From Zanthoxylum bungeanum (taxonomy: Eukaryota > Streptophyta > Magnoliopsida > Sapindales > Rutaceae): DNA of 64,000 nucleotides. The notes below the pieces were generated by a model, which was not told where the DNA came from, searched no databases, and was given only the letters and a program-made list of their open reading frames with translations. The translations under genes were made by a program, and so were the position numbers. Numbering within the stretch: the first letter of the stretch is position 1; each line of letters opens with the position of its first letter. This document shows, piece by piece, positions 21,100 through 32,226 of this stretch. The stretch spans positions 310,001 through 374,000 of the forward strand of contig SKCR01025341.1 in NCBI GenBank assembly GCA_019454045.1, written 5' to 3'.

Positions 21100-22770
21100 T
21101 CAGCAGTCTTCAGGAATGAATCACAAGGCCGAGGCCCACATCAGTAACAGCTGGGGGCGAGGACCATATCAGTATCAGTTGGGGGTGAGACACACATCAG
21201 CATCAATCTAGGGGCGAAGCCCACATCAGTACCAGTTTGGGGGGTCGAAGCCCACATCAGTACCAGTTTGGGGGCGAAGCCCACATCAGTACTAGTTTGG
21301 GGTGAGGCCCACATCATTATCAACATCAGTTTTGCCGGATATGACACTCTGGGGGCGAGGCCCATATCATTATGAGAATCAGTCAAGCCAAGAATGGCAC
21401 TCCAGGAATGGAAATACAGTTCAGGAATGAACAAGCCGGAATGGCACTCCAAGAATGAAGCACGGTTCGGGAATGAACCACCTCACAGTAACAAGTCGGG
21501 AATGGCACTCCAAGAATGGAAACACAGTTCGGGAATGAACAAGCCGAGAATGGCAATCCAAGAATGGAGCAGAGTTCAAGAATGAACAAGCCGAGAATGG
21601 CATCCAAGAATGGAGCAGAGTTCAAGAATGGACAAGCCGAGAATGGCAATCCAAGAATGGAGCAGAGTTCAAGAATGAACAAGCCGAGAATGGCAATCCA
21701 AGAATGGAGCAGAGTTCAAGAATGAACAAGCCGAGAATGGAAATCCAAGAATGGAGCAGAGTTCCAGAATGAACAAGCCGGGAATGGCACTCCAGAATGG
21801 AAATACAGTTCAGGAATGAACAAGCCGGGAATGGCACTCCAAGAATGGAAGCACGGTTCGGGAATGAACCACCTCACAGTAACAGTCGGAATGGCACTCC
21901 AAGAATGGAAACACAGTTCGGGAATGAACAAGCCGAGAATGGCAATCCAAGAATGGAGCAGAGTTCAAGAATGAACAAGCCGAGAATGGCAATCCAAGAA
22001 TGGAGCAGAGTTCAAGAATGGACAAGCCGAGAATGGCAATCCAAGAATGGAGCAGAGTTCAAGAATGAACAAGCCGAGAATGGCAATCCAAGAATGGAGC
22101 AGAGTTCAAGATGAACAAGCCGAGAATGGAAATCCAAGAATGGAGCAGAGTTCCAGAATGAACAAGCCGGGAATGGCACTCCAGGAATGGAAATACAGTT
22201 CAGGAATGAACAAGCCGGGAATGGCACTCCAAGAATGGAAGCACGGTTCGGGAATGAACCACCTCACAGTAACGGTTTGGGAATGGACCACCTCACAGTA
22301 ACAGTTCGGGAATGGACATCTCACAGTAACGGTTCGGGAATGGACCACCTTACAGTAACATTTCGGGAATGGACATCTCACAGTAATGGTTCGGGAATGG
22401 ACCACCTTACAGTAACAGTTCGGGAATGGACACCTCACAGTAACGGTTCGGGAATGTACCATCTCACAGTAACAGTTCGGGAATGGACAGTAACGGTTCG
22501 GGAATGGACCACCTTACAGTAACAGTTCGGGAATGGACACCTCACAGTAACGGTTCGGGAATGGACCACCTCACAGTAACAGTTCGGGAAAGGACATCTC
22601 ACAGTAACGGTTCGGGAATGGACCACCTTACAGTAATAGTTCGGGAATGGACACCTCACAGTAACGGTTCGGGAATGGACCACCTCACAGTAACAGTTCG
22701 GGAATGGACATCTCGCGGTAACGGTTCGGGAATGGACCACATCACAGCACGGTTCGGGAATGAACCAGGG
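21100..22770 (+). repeat. Element A internal tandem-repeat array
   Basis: Three successive repeat types. First, about 29-base units based on GGGGGCGAAGCCCACATCAG (21130-21390). Second, about 47-base units based on GAATGAACAAGCCGAGAATGG (21391-22250). Third, about 28-base units based on GGTTCGGGAATGGACCACC (22260-22770). All frames stay open for long runs on both strands because the units lack stops, but the unit lengths are not multiples of three and indels shift frame freely, so it is not coding. Confidence 0.92.
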
Positions 22771-22907
22771 GTCGCAGCACCTCACCACCCAAATCAACAC
22801 AACTCAACACGTGGAAAGTCAAGTGGCAGTTGGCGAACCAGGTAAGTAGAAATGCATTGCATAAATTTGATAGGATTGTCACTGTTACACATTACACATG
22901 TCCCATC

Positions 22908-22921
22908 AAAGTGGGGGCGAC
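22908..22921 (+). other. Polypurine tract of element A
   Basis: AAAGTGGGGGCGAC directly before the 3' LTR. Identical at 39405-39418 in element B. Confidence 0.85.
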
Positions 22922-25373
22922 TGTAGGCACTGCATTTTTGTATATAAGTCCCTATGATGAGTCTCATTTGGAGACACTACCTTTTAAGTCACGGAGGTCA
23001 CGGAAAACTGACATCGGAGGGGGGAATTCAGAATAAACAAGGTTCACTATTTTCGTTCGTGCTGCGTTCGTGTATACGTTCGAACGCCAAACAGATTGCG
23101 GGCATTCGTGCCGCGTTCGAGGAAGCGTTCGAACGGTGTCGGTAATTCTGGTTTCGCTGCTAGCCTCTCATCAAGCCCAATTCGCCCAAGCCTTGGCCCA
23201 CACGCCCAAGCCCACTTAAAACACATATTTAACACATGGTGAAATCAAAACAAATCTAAAAATCACATACCAAATTAAAATAAACATTAAAATCAATCAT
23301 ATATTTTAATTCATTAATTAAGATATTCACCCACCAATTACACAAGATTCATTCCTAACTAAACAAAATCACATACTAAATTAAAAAGATGCCATGCCTA
23401 ATTAAAATCAATCATAACAAATTAAATATTTTGTATTCCTAATCTAACCAAATTTGTCCCCCCTCAATCTTTGACTTTCCTTGCTCAACACCAAATCAAA
23501 TCCCTTCCTTGTGAGACAAGGTGAAGCCCTAGCCTTTCTCTATATAAAAAACCCTAACCAAGACATGCACTCTCCTAGCTCATTCATACAAGAAAAGCCT
23601 CCCCTAGCTCATTCATACAAGAAAAGCTTCCCCTAGCTCATTCATACAAGAAAAGCCTCCCCTAGCTCATACACATAATATACACACAACTCACACAAAT
23701 CACAAGACACAAAGAAAATAACCCCAAGCCTTCACGTTAAAAGCACCTTCACAAACTGATCAGCCCTACACGTCCATAAGCCTCACAAATCTGCCCATGC
23801 CACACAGCCCTTCAACGCCATAAACACAACACAATTAACAAACTGCCTCACCTTCGCCCCTTCAACACACTGCCCCCACTTTTTCAGCCACACAGCAGCC
23901 CCTAAAACACATATAAAACAGCCCCCAACCACACTATAACACCACCAAAAATCACACCCAAAACAGTAGCCAAAACACCCCAAAAACAGTAACTAAGATA
24001 CACCAGCAAAGCGACAGCGAATCGGAGTCAGAAGCAGTAGCAAAAGACGGAGAACGACGACCCAAAATAGTAAGACAACGAACTAGAGCAGTGAACCAGT
24101 GAACTGGAAGAGTTGCGGAGCATCCACCCTTCTGACGACCGTACAACGTACTACCGAGAGACGACATAAAAGGTTAGACCTGAGGGCACCTTGTATTTAT
24201 TATCTTTCATTTGTCTTTTACTTATTCTAATATATTTTTTATTGCATGAGAGTCGTTTTGTTGAGGCATGATGTGAATTCCGGATAAACGGAATGCATGT
24301 TCTCTTTTGTGGTATATCGGATGGAAACCCGGACGTAAATTCCGTAGACGAATCCGAATGGACGGTAATATGGTCTACACTCGGGATACAACTCCACGTA
24401 CCACTTGAGAGATACATATATTTCGTTTCATCCAATTTGTATTTGAGCATGATGTAGTTAGTACGTTATTTATTTATTTAGCCTGATTAGGCCTAGTGCG
24501 TTATTTATTCTTAAGCATGATTTAGTCCTTAGTATGTTAATCTTTATGCATGATTTAGATATCCATGTGATTAGATATGTTGTTGTTGTGATCCTGTTTG
24601 AATGCGGTATCTAAAACCATATGAATGTATGCAATCTGCCAGTTCCCGTTCGAACGCGTCATCGAACGCAACTCGAACGCGAACCTTCTGTTTACCGTTC
24701 GAATGCGTTATCAAATGCTACTCAAACGCGCATTCATTTTATATCATCAGGTCTGGTCCCGTTCGAACGCGTTATCAAACGCTACACGAACGCGAACCTT
24801 CTATTTACCGTTCAAACTCGTTTATGAACGCTACACGAATGCGCACAAACTGAACTGAGTCTGTCTCATCATATTTCATGCACAATTGCCTCTTAGGTGA
24901 TCTCCCTTGCATTATGTAGCCAATCATATTACTTGTATTCCTGCATTTATCCATTCGATGTATTCATAAGATAGTACTCAAGCATGATTAGGTTGTTCTT
25001 AGTTATCCATATTATATGATTGAAATATGTTCATGAGATTGACATGTGATGTTGCATGTTGTGATGAACTTGTTGATGTATGCATGTGGATTTAGAAGCA
25101 TGATACTCTTGGAAATAAGTATTACTTAGACTTGATTAAATTATTACATAAATCTTTTCATTACAAGTGACATAAGTAAGGGACCATTCCGAACCCAACG
25201 GTTTGAGGTCTTCCCTTGCAAGGGGTGGGTGCGGCCTTAAATCTCATTTTCCCGGTTCACACCGGGTGGCGACTCCATTATTCTCCGGTTTAGTCCCCCG
25301 TGGCTACTCCGTACTCTCAACCGGGCCGCGAGCCCGAGACAGCATGCGTCGCCCCAGATCCTGTGTTCCCACA
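22922..25373 (+). repeat. Element A 3' LTR
   Basis: 2452 bases, collinear with the 5' LTR and highly similar. It has three copies of the 29-base repeat (23577-23663) instead of two, an extra 20-base block near 23190, and a segment at about 24137-24290 missing from the 5' copy. It ends CCCACA, followed by the CTATG duplication. Confidence 0.92.
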
Positions 25374-25378
25374 CTATG
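25374..25378. other. Target duplication, right copy (element A)
   Basis: CTATG, exact match to 17624-17628. Confidence 0.92.
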
Positions 25379-26400
25379 TTCCTTGGATTTGGTTCTGTGT
25401 TGCTATGAAGGGTACCTTATGGTCTATAACTCTGAGCATTAGCCAGTTGTCCCAATTTATTTTCCAGGACGGTTATAGAAGCTGATTGGTTTTGAAACAT
25501 AGCATCGTATGATGTTGCTTGATTTTGAACCACAGCTGCTAAAGCGTTGTATTTTGCTTCTTGCTTTTTCATCTAGGCCAGTACTTCTGCTATTCTTGGT
25601 TCTTTTTTATACTAATGGCCTTTGTTCTGCTGTTGGAATCCGGGTGGTGGATTGTTCATTTGCCCTGAAGTATTGCTCCATGCGAAATTGGGATGATTCC
25701 TCCAACCTAGGTTGTAGGTATTGGAATATGGATTGTTTCCCCGTCTGTTGAAATTGCTGACATAGTTCACAGTCTCATCATATTGGCTGTAAGATTCTGC
25801 CTCTGGTGCTCCTCCATATGGTGAACTTGTGGATCCAGCATTAACCTGCATACTAAGAATTTCCAAACTCTTGCAAATCTAATCCAGTTTGGCATTCATT
25901 GCTGTGTTGGTTCCTACTTTGTGGATTCCTGTTATTCATTGGATCATGCTCCTCTCTGTTGGCCACAATGAATTGTTGTTGTCATTTCTCAATTTTACTG
26001 TTCTGGCTTGGGAAAAGTATTTTGCAAGGAATTTGGTGGCAAGAGTATTCCAAGTTGTGATGGAACCTGCTGATAGTGAATGGAGCCAAGCCTTAGATTT
26101 GTCTTTCAAAGAATATGGGAACACACGCAGATGCATTGCTTCTTCTGCCGCTCGGTTGTAATTGAATATGCCATAAATTTCCATGAAGTCGTTGATGTGG
26201 GCATTAGGATCTTCAGTTGCACTTTCCCTAAACTAGACTGATTGATGTATCATCTGAATGTATATTTTGATGTCACACACATTTGTAGGTAAGAGAGGAA
26301 GTACAATGCATGATATGAAGCCGTCAACCACCGGAATTGTTCTGTCTCGAATGCGAATTGGTGGTGCATCTTTCAAAGGTTCAGGTTCTTGATTGTTCAT
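25379..26400 (-). pseudogene. Athila-1 gag, N-terminal part
   Basis: From ATG at 26400 the frame begins MNNQEPEPLKDAPP and continues through a TAG near 26240 into FRESATEDPNAHINDFMEI. It then reads HLRVFPYSLKDKSKAWLHSL and TTWNTLATKFLAKYF, the Retrotrans_gag capsid core. Later comes NYVSNFNRRGNNPYSNTYN with PPPGFQQQN, the conserved Athila gag segment. The frame has several stops and is cut by element A. Gag would form the virus-like particle. The start is supported by the gap to the primer site (216 bases). Confidence 0.88.
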
Positions 26401-26615
26401 GTTGATCAGTGCTTCTTGATCTTCTTGTCATTCCCTTCTCAACTGTCTGATTGTTCTTTCAATTTCTGGGTCAAGCGGACGGATTTCAAAGCTTATACTT
26501 CTTCTCATGTAGTGGCTGAGAACCTGAAACACAAGAAAACAAAAATAATAAGTAAAAATAAATTAGACACAAGTAAAGTATCTAACCTCAAAATTAATAG
26601 TAAAAGATAAATAAG
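26401..26615 (-). other. Athila-1 leader
   Basis: Untranslated leader between primer site and gag. Closely similar to positions 1-124. Confidence 0.7.
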
Positions 26616-26633
26616 TCACCGGCAACGGTGCCA
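26616..26633 (-). other. Primer binding site, tRNA-Asp type (Athila-1)
   Basis: On the minus strand TGGCACCGTTGCCGGTGA, the Athila tRNA-Asp site with two C/G-to-T/A type changes relative to 125-142. Confidence 0.85.
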
Positions 26634-26639
26634 AAAACT

Positions 26640-28303
26640 TGATCGGTGGTAAACACACACGTTACGCAAGCGCACGTATCTTTCAAGTAGTATAAAAATA
26701 TCGATCCCACGAGGACTTAATACCTATGCTATCAATTTTATTGAAGTTAAAATTCTACAAGTATCTAATTAAAATTGTTTGTTGGATGGACTGTGATTTA
26801 AACTAAAAAACGAGTAATTAAAATAGTGCAAAGGCGAATTAAAGGAAAAATCAATATTGTAAAACTATCTAGGGTTGTGAATCCTTCTAATATTTTCTAA
26901 AGATGAACTGATTATCTTATGTTTGTGTAATATATCAGTTTATTAACCTGGAACACGAAAATATGCAAAAGCCTCTTCCGTTGGTCAGATACAAACACCC
27001 AAAGTAATCTAATTAACTATATTCTTATGTTAACCAAGAAACTCTGAATTCATTAAGATTAAGTTCTAATTATGGTTACCCACGCCCGATAGGTATATTC
27101 ATATCCTGAAAGGAAATCTTCTCTGAGGTAAGATCGTGAGCTATTGAGTCTAAGGCTAAAACCTAAAATCTATTTTCCAAAGTTCATTGTAAGTTTACCA
27201 TATCAATCTTATTAGTGGCCAGTTAATAAGAAGCATTAAGATTAAGACTCAATAAATAAACCAATATATTACCCAAGACACAAAATAACCAATTTATAAA
27301 CCAGTGATATTGGGATTCATCACAACCCTAAATATTGTATTTAGTTACGACACATATCTAGGACTACTAAAGACTTAAATAAATAAAACATTATAAAATA
27401 AATTTGAAAATTAAAAAGGTAAAATAAAATAATAAAATAAAATACTGGAGTTAGGGGATCCACTTTTATTACTTCTAATTTAGAAATCTCTCTTATTATA
27501 ATATATAAATTTGCATTATATTACCAACCGACCATATAGGTGGTATCCTGATTAAGTCAGATTTTAATTAATTCCAATCGACCATAAAGGAGGTATCCAA
27601 TTAAGTCAGGTCAAAATTAATTTAATTAAGTCCAACCGACTATAAAGGAGGTATCCCATTAAGTCAGGTTTTAAGATAATTTATATATTATAAATAAGGG
27701 AGATTAGTCTAAACTATCATAATAAAATCTTCACCTTTTCATCCCAGCAAAAAGAAGTTACCTACTCATGCTTTAAGTAAAACACACACAATTTTATTGA
27801 AAATAAACAAACAAGATACTCTCTTCTTAGTATTCTAAGAAATTCCCCAGAAGAAAGTATGAATTTCCCTTCTGAATTCAGCCTCAATTTATAGGCTCTA
27901 AAATTGCCACGCGTTGCGACGCGTGCTACAATACTGTACAAGTGTCGGCAGCTCAATAATTGTCTCGGCGTCGCGACGCGTTTAGGGTTGGCGTCGCGAC
28001 ACGGGTTGAAATGTTGACGTCATGAAGACGCATGGGATGACACATGTCGGCAGCTGGATAATTGGTTGCGTGTCGCGACGCAGAGGATGTTGTGCGTCGC
28101 GACACGTGGACAGAAAATTTCCAATTTTACCCTTTTTGATCCAAATTTTTCCGTTTTAGTCCCGATTCGATTCCAGTGAGTATTGAAACTTTATTTATCT
28201 GTAAAATAACATAAAACACATAAAAATATTCACAATACTCGAGACACTATACAAAATATTAAGTAAAAAATGCGATAAATATTGATATATTTTCCGCTTA
28301 TCA
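26640..28303 (-). repeat. Athila-1 5' LTR
   Basis: 1664 bases with TG...CA ends, TGATAAGCGG at the 5' end. It contains three tandem units of about 55 bases (27525-27680) and a cluster of TCGCGACGC-type palindromes (27905-28120). The 3' LTR copy is cut at the equivalent of 27738. Confidence 0.85.
27525..27680. repeat. Three-copy tandem repeat in Athila-1 LTR
   Basis: Three units containing CCAACCGACCATA, GGAGGTATCC and TTAAGTCAGG, 50-60 bases each, in AT-rich sequence. Confidence 0.8.
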
Positions 28304-28789
28304 AGTATCCACCGAAAGGTTGATGTGACCCTCCACCAAATATTTTTTTTTTTTTTTTATAATTACAAATGACACACTTTGGATCTTTTGTCTATTTCGG
28401 TTTTGAAAAATCCAGCATTAGAGAATCTTATCAGCAGAAATGTTGTATTCTTTGAATCTTCTTTCATCTGGAACTGAAATCACTTCAATCTAATATCACA
28501 GTAAAACGTTATGGCCAAAATATGAAAATTGCGCAGGATTGGAATTTCTGAATTTGTACACTGTTAGAACGCCCTTTCAAATTTTTGGCCTCCAAAATCC
28601 AAATGTCATGGTCAATTTTCTAATTATGTATCCAAAGTATTATTTCACCTACATAAGAAATAAAAATCATAAAAATATATAAAACATAAATTTAATTATT
28701 ATGCTAATTTAAGGGGATTAATGAAACTACAGTTGTAAAATGATTGATTTTTCTTTTAATAAATGTGCACTTTTTAGTGCTCATCACAC
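28304..28789 (-). repeat. Athila-2 3' LTR, partial
   Basis: Matches about 1410-1841 of the Athila-0 LTR (shared CACACTT(C/T)TGGAT, CTTTAATCTGGAAC-like and AACGCCCTTTCAA blocks) and ends GTGCTCATCA at 28789. Cut on the left by the Athila-1 insertion. Confidence 0.75.
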
Positions 28790-28801
28790 CCTCCAACAAG
28801 C
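28790..28801 (-). other. Polypurine tract of Athila-2
   Basis: On the minus strand TTGTTGGAGGGTG precedes the LTR start TGATGAGCAC. Less purine-rich than in Athila-1. Confidence 0.7.
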
Positions 28802-30538
28802 TTATTACTAGTCCATAGTAATTTAAGTGAAAAAAACTTTAAAAATATAAATTCTTATCCAAATTAATAATTATTTTCTTTCATTCTAAATGATCAAACC
28901 AGTAAATTCTCCTATACTTTTTACCCTTCTTCCATGCACATAGAGATGGCAACAAGACCCGGACCCGACCCGAGTTCGGGAAGACCCGGGTCCGGAATTA
29001 AAAAATCTGGACCCAGGTATTTAAAATTAAGATCCGACTGATTCCGGGTCCAGACCGGGTAGACCCGGGTCCGGAATAAAATAAAAAATAAAAAATAAAA
29101 TAAAATAAATTATAATAAAAAAATATAAAATATTATGCATATATATATATATAAATATAAATAATAGAATATAATAAAAATTAAAAGAATTGAAATAACA
29201 CTAATAAATTTGGCAAAATATAAAATAATACAATTAAAATTTAAAAAAATTAAAAAAATTAAAAAAAAAAAAGCAATCCGGGTAACCGGGTCCGGACCGG
29301 GTCTACCGGGTCCGGAATCGGACACGGGGTAACAAAAACTCTTTCGGATCCAGACCCGGGTACGACCGAACCGGGTCCGGATCCGGATTTTGCCATCCCT
29401 ACATGCACATATAAAATAAGGTATCAATCAATTCATTGTGCCCAAATATTACATTAGAGTTCGCACTGGTTGGCAATGAAAGTTTATTTATAAATACAAA
29501 AAAAAAATTAAAAAATTAAAAAAATAATACATCTCCAATCCTTGTAACGAGCTTTAGGCCAGTGACTCCCAAACCAGTTTGTTTTAGGACATTATGTGTT
29601 AAGACACCCCTACAGACTTAATGATCGGATCTCAGATATTAAAAAGAAAAAGTGTTTGATATCCTTAAGCTTTTTCTTTAACCCATGTAACGAGCTTTGG
29701 GCCAGTGACTCTCAGACCAGTTGGCCTTAGGGCAATAAGTGTTAAAATACATTTACAGACTTAATTGCTCGAGTTAGAGTGACTACGAAATCGAACTTAT
29801 TCACATATTTTTTTTTACAAACACAAGCTCTACCGTTTTACACGAACAATCATTACTTACTAAGGTAAGATGTTCGGTTACTAAGTAAAAGCTTGATTAT
29901 TTTTTTTTATAAAACACAAAGTTCACTGCCTTTAGGTGCTAATTCTAACAAATTAGAGAACTTAATATTACAAAATTTTGAATTATAACCCGCAATCATA
30001 TGTTACTATATTGTTGATAATACATGTCAAATGAACATCTGAAGATCAAATTTAATCAATATTATGAAGAATTCACAAATTTAAATTATTCAAAAATAAA
30101 TGAACAAAAATAACATGTTACGAATTATTTTGAGATGCGTATCAGGAGCGAAAACTCCTTACACAGCCACCTTTGACCAATAATTCCACTTGGTTAGCCA
30201 AAAATTTGTTGTTAGTTTGTGTGTATTTATTTTTTTTTGAAAACACAAAAGAAAATTAACACAAAACACTTTTTTTTACACACAAAATAACAACAAAGCA
30301 AAAACAACATAAAAAAATTTTTTTAAAAAAATATTAAAAAAAATGATTTTTTTAACGAAAAACACAGCAACGAAACATAAAAATAAATACGATCTAGTCA
30401 ACTCTCCCCTCCCCCCCAACCAATTTGAGACATTATCTCCAATGCCTGAAAAAGAAGAAGTAGAGTTTAGAAGACATCGCCTGGTTAGTGTGGAATTGAC
30501 AATTGAATCTACGACTATTTAATAAAAAAGAAAAAAAA
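28802..30538 (-). other. Athila-2 3' spacer
   Basis: No credible gene. Contains the same modules as the Athila-1 spacer (GGCCAGTGACTC near 29560 and 29700; ACCGTTTTACACGAACAATC near 29832), poly-A/T tracts, and the hAT-like MITE. Confidence 0.65.
28941..29401. mobile_element. hAT-like MITE
   Basis: 461 bases bounded by inverted ends TAGAGATGGCAA and TTGCCATCCCTA, flanked by an exact 8-base duplication CATGCACA (28933-28940 and 29402-29409). The TIR start TAGGGATGGCAA and 8-base duplication fit non-autonomous hAT elements. Both arms are packed with CCGGGTCCGG-like subterminal repeats around an AT-rich centre (29080-29270). No transposase. Confidence 0.85.
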
Positions 30539-31072
30539 TTACAGATTAAGATTCAAGTCCACTCTACGCTTCTTGGCACGATCGTTACCAGACCAATTCA
30601 ACTTGGAAAGAATGGGCTTGATTTTTGGTTCATAAGCTAAAAATTGGTCAATTAAATCATCAGATTTTCTTGAAGTTAGGAAGATATCTTTTATCGGTTT
30701 TGAAATAAACTCATTTCTTTTGGCATCCTCAAGAAATACAAAAAGAAAATTGAAAAATCCATCAATATTAAGTAGTCCAATGGGTTTTTGGTGAATGTTC
30801 AAGTTCACCCATGACACAACTGTGAATATTTCTTCTAACGTGCCCAGCCCACCTAGTAAAGCAATAAAAGCGTCAGCATGATTGATCATTTCAATAAGTC
30901 TTTCAGACATACCTGAGACAATGCATTTTTCAATTACCCAATGAATATCACTAGGAATACCATGGATCATAAGAAGTCTCATTCTTTCGGTGCGTGCTTT
31001 GTAAATTTTCATCAGAGCATTTTGGGGGAGAGAAGGAAAATGTTTGTGGAGTTTTGCGAGAGTTTCTTTCAT
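30539..31072 (-). CDS. Fused cargo ORF: cysteine-rich-protein N-terminus joined to LOG-like domain
   Basis: An intact frame of 177 codons in an otherwise broken element. Residues 1-48 (KLHKHFPSLPQNALMKIY ... GIPSDIHWVIE) match the start of the Athila-1 cysteine-rich ORF. From about residue 49 (KCIVSGMSERLIEM) it is the C-terminal half of a LOG-like enzyme with DAFIALLGGLGTLEE, WVNLNIHQKPIGLLNIDGFF and FISKPIKDIF. The LOG motif PGGxGTxxE is kept except that its Pro is Leu. The N-terminal nucleotide-binding part with YGGG is missing, as are the zinc-finger cysteines, so LOG catalysis is unlikely. It ends AKKRR then VDLNLNL, an EAR-like tail. The junction matches a deletion of about 1 kb relative to Athila-1. 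Expression is unknown. Confidence 0.75.
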   Translation of the reverse strand: MKETLAKLHKHFPSLPQNALMKIYKARTERMRLLMIHGIPSDIHWVIEKCIVSGMSERLIEMINHADAFIALLGGLGTLEEIFTVVSWVNLNIHQKPIGLLNIDGFFNFLFVFLEDAKRNEFISKPIKDIFLTSRKSDDLIDQFLAYEPKIKPILSKLNWSGNDRAKKRRVDLNLNL

Positions 31073-31231
31073 GTCTTGATTGTAGGGTATTAGTAATTTT
31101 AGGAAAACGGAGTACTGTTATCCGCTGTTTAATCAGGGTGCAAGATTCTGTCAAAAAGAAAACAAAACTGCTACAAAAAATCAAGAAAAATGGAAATTAG
31201 ACAAATACAAAAGAAAAGAAAAGAAAATACA
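31073..31231. other. Gap between integrase and fused ORF
   Basis: 159 non-coding bases; nothing recognised. Confidence 0.5.
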
Positions 31232-31747
31232 TCAATCACAGTACAATGGGTTTGAAAGGAAAAACGATTCTTGAAAATTTGAACATTCCAAAAATAGTTT
31301 CAAACGTTGTCCATTCACTTTAAATACATCACCATCCCTAGAATTCTCAATGTCAATAGCCCCATATAGATAAACGTGCTTCACAATAAATGGGCCACTC
31401 CATTTGGATTTCAATTTTCCAGGAAATAAATGAAGACAAGAATTATAAAGTAAAACTTTTTGACCAATTTCAAATATTTTTCGTGAAATTCGACTATCAT
31501 GAAAGGCATTAGTTTTAGCTTTAAGAATTTCTGTATTCTCATATGAATCATTCCTTAACTCTTCAAGTTCATTTAATTGCAGTTTATGTTCATGACTGGC
31601 ATTTTTAAGGTTTGAATTGAATGCTTTAATAGCCCAATATGCCTTATGCTCAAGTTCTACAGGCAAATGACAAAGTTTTCCATAAACTAGACGATAGAGA
31701 CATTCCCAAAGAGGTTTTGAAAGTTGTTCCGTATGCCCAAAGTGCAT
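31232..31747 (-). pseudogene. Athila-2 integrase C-terminal domain
   Basis: An open run of 171 codons with [67 protein letters not shown] and FKVNGQRLKLFL, the Athila integrase C-terminal layout including the GPF module. The first residues (HFGHTEQLSKPLWECLYRL) are a frameshifted read of the core end. No chromodomain. Confidence 0.88.
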
Positions 31748-32226
31748 CAGTTAGTTAAACGGACCGATCCTTGTGATTTGGGTTGACAGTTTTTTTTCCA
31801 AAATTTTTTTGATTTCGCTATTTCCTAGTTCAACTTGACCTTTTGTCTGAGGATGATATAAGGTGGAAACTTTATGTGTAACTCCATATTTTTTATTAAG
31901 GACTCAAATGATATGATACAAAAGTATTTACCTATGTCACTTATCTCGAGGGATTCCAAATCAGATTAAAATATTTTATTTTAAAAATTTAATCACAGTT
32001 TTGTGATCATTATTTCGACAAGGAATCGCCTCAACCCATTTTGAGACATAATCAACTGCAACTAAAATATATAAAAATCCAAATGATAGTGGAAATGGAC
32101 CCATATAATCTACCCCCCAACAATCAAAGAATTCGATGACAAAGATATGATTTAAAGGCATCATGTTTCCTTTTGAAACGGATCCCAATTTTTGACAATT
32201 TTCACAAGTTTTGCAAAAAGCATAGG
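31748..32226 (-). pseudogene. Athila-2 integrase core, interrupted by element B
   Basis: The open run 31976-32226 has [19 protein letters not shown] (HHCC cysteines), [18 protein letters not shown] (first catalytic Asp) and [15 protein letters not shown]. The part at 31748-31975 has the second Asp and Glu areas with stops. Element B inserted just upstream of the CxxC pair; the zinc-finger histidines lie at 40066 onward. Confidence 0.85.
32222..32226. other. Target duplication, left copy (element B)
   Basis: ATAGG, repeated exactly at 40061-40065. Confidence 0.9.

Larger units (their letters stand above)
17629..25373 (+). mobile_element. Element A: non-autonomous LTR retrotransposon (LARD-like)
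   Basis: Complete 7.7-kb element with 2.25- and 2.45-kb LTRs (TGTAGGCACTGC...CACA), a primer site just inside the left LTR, a G-rich polypurine tract before the right LTR, and a perfect CTATG target duplication. The 3.0-kb interior encodes no gag, protease, RT or integrase. It has a conserved non-coding leader and a 1.7-kb tandem-repeat array. It must have been moved by enzymes of a partner, probably of the Tat/Ogre type given the tRNA-Arg-like primer site. It is inserted in the opposite orientation inside Athila-1 gag. Element B is a second member. Confidence 0.92.
10242..28303 (-). mobile_element. Athila-1, Ty3/gypsy Athila-type element with extra genes
   Basis: Minus-strand Athila-type element. 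From right to left: 5' LTR (26640-28303), tRNA-Asp primer site, gag, protease, RT, RNase H, integrase, two cargo genes, spacer, polypurine tract and a partial 3' LTR (10242-10808). Element A (17629-25373) interrupts gag. The right flank AGTAT (28304-28308) is the expected target-duplication side; the other side lies outside the window. All main genes are broken by stops or frameshifts. Confidence 0.85.

Noticed and set aside
22260..22770. Regular 28-base repeats resembling a CRISPR array
   Set aside because: Repeats are directly adjacent, degenerate and without unique spacers, inside a plant LTR element. No cas genes.
21390..22845. Many long overlapping ORFs on both strands across the element A array
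   Set aside because: They arise from tandem units that lack stop codons; unit lengths are not multiples of three and indels shift frame, so no protein is conserved.
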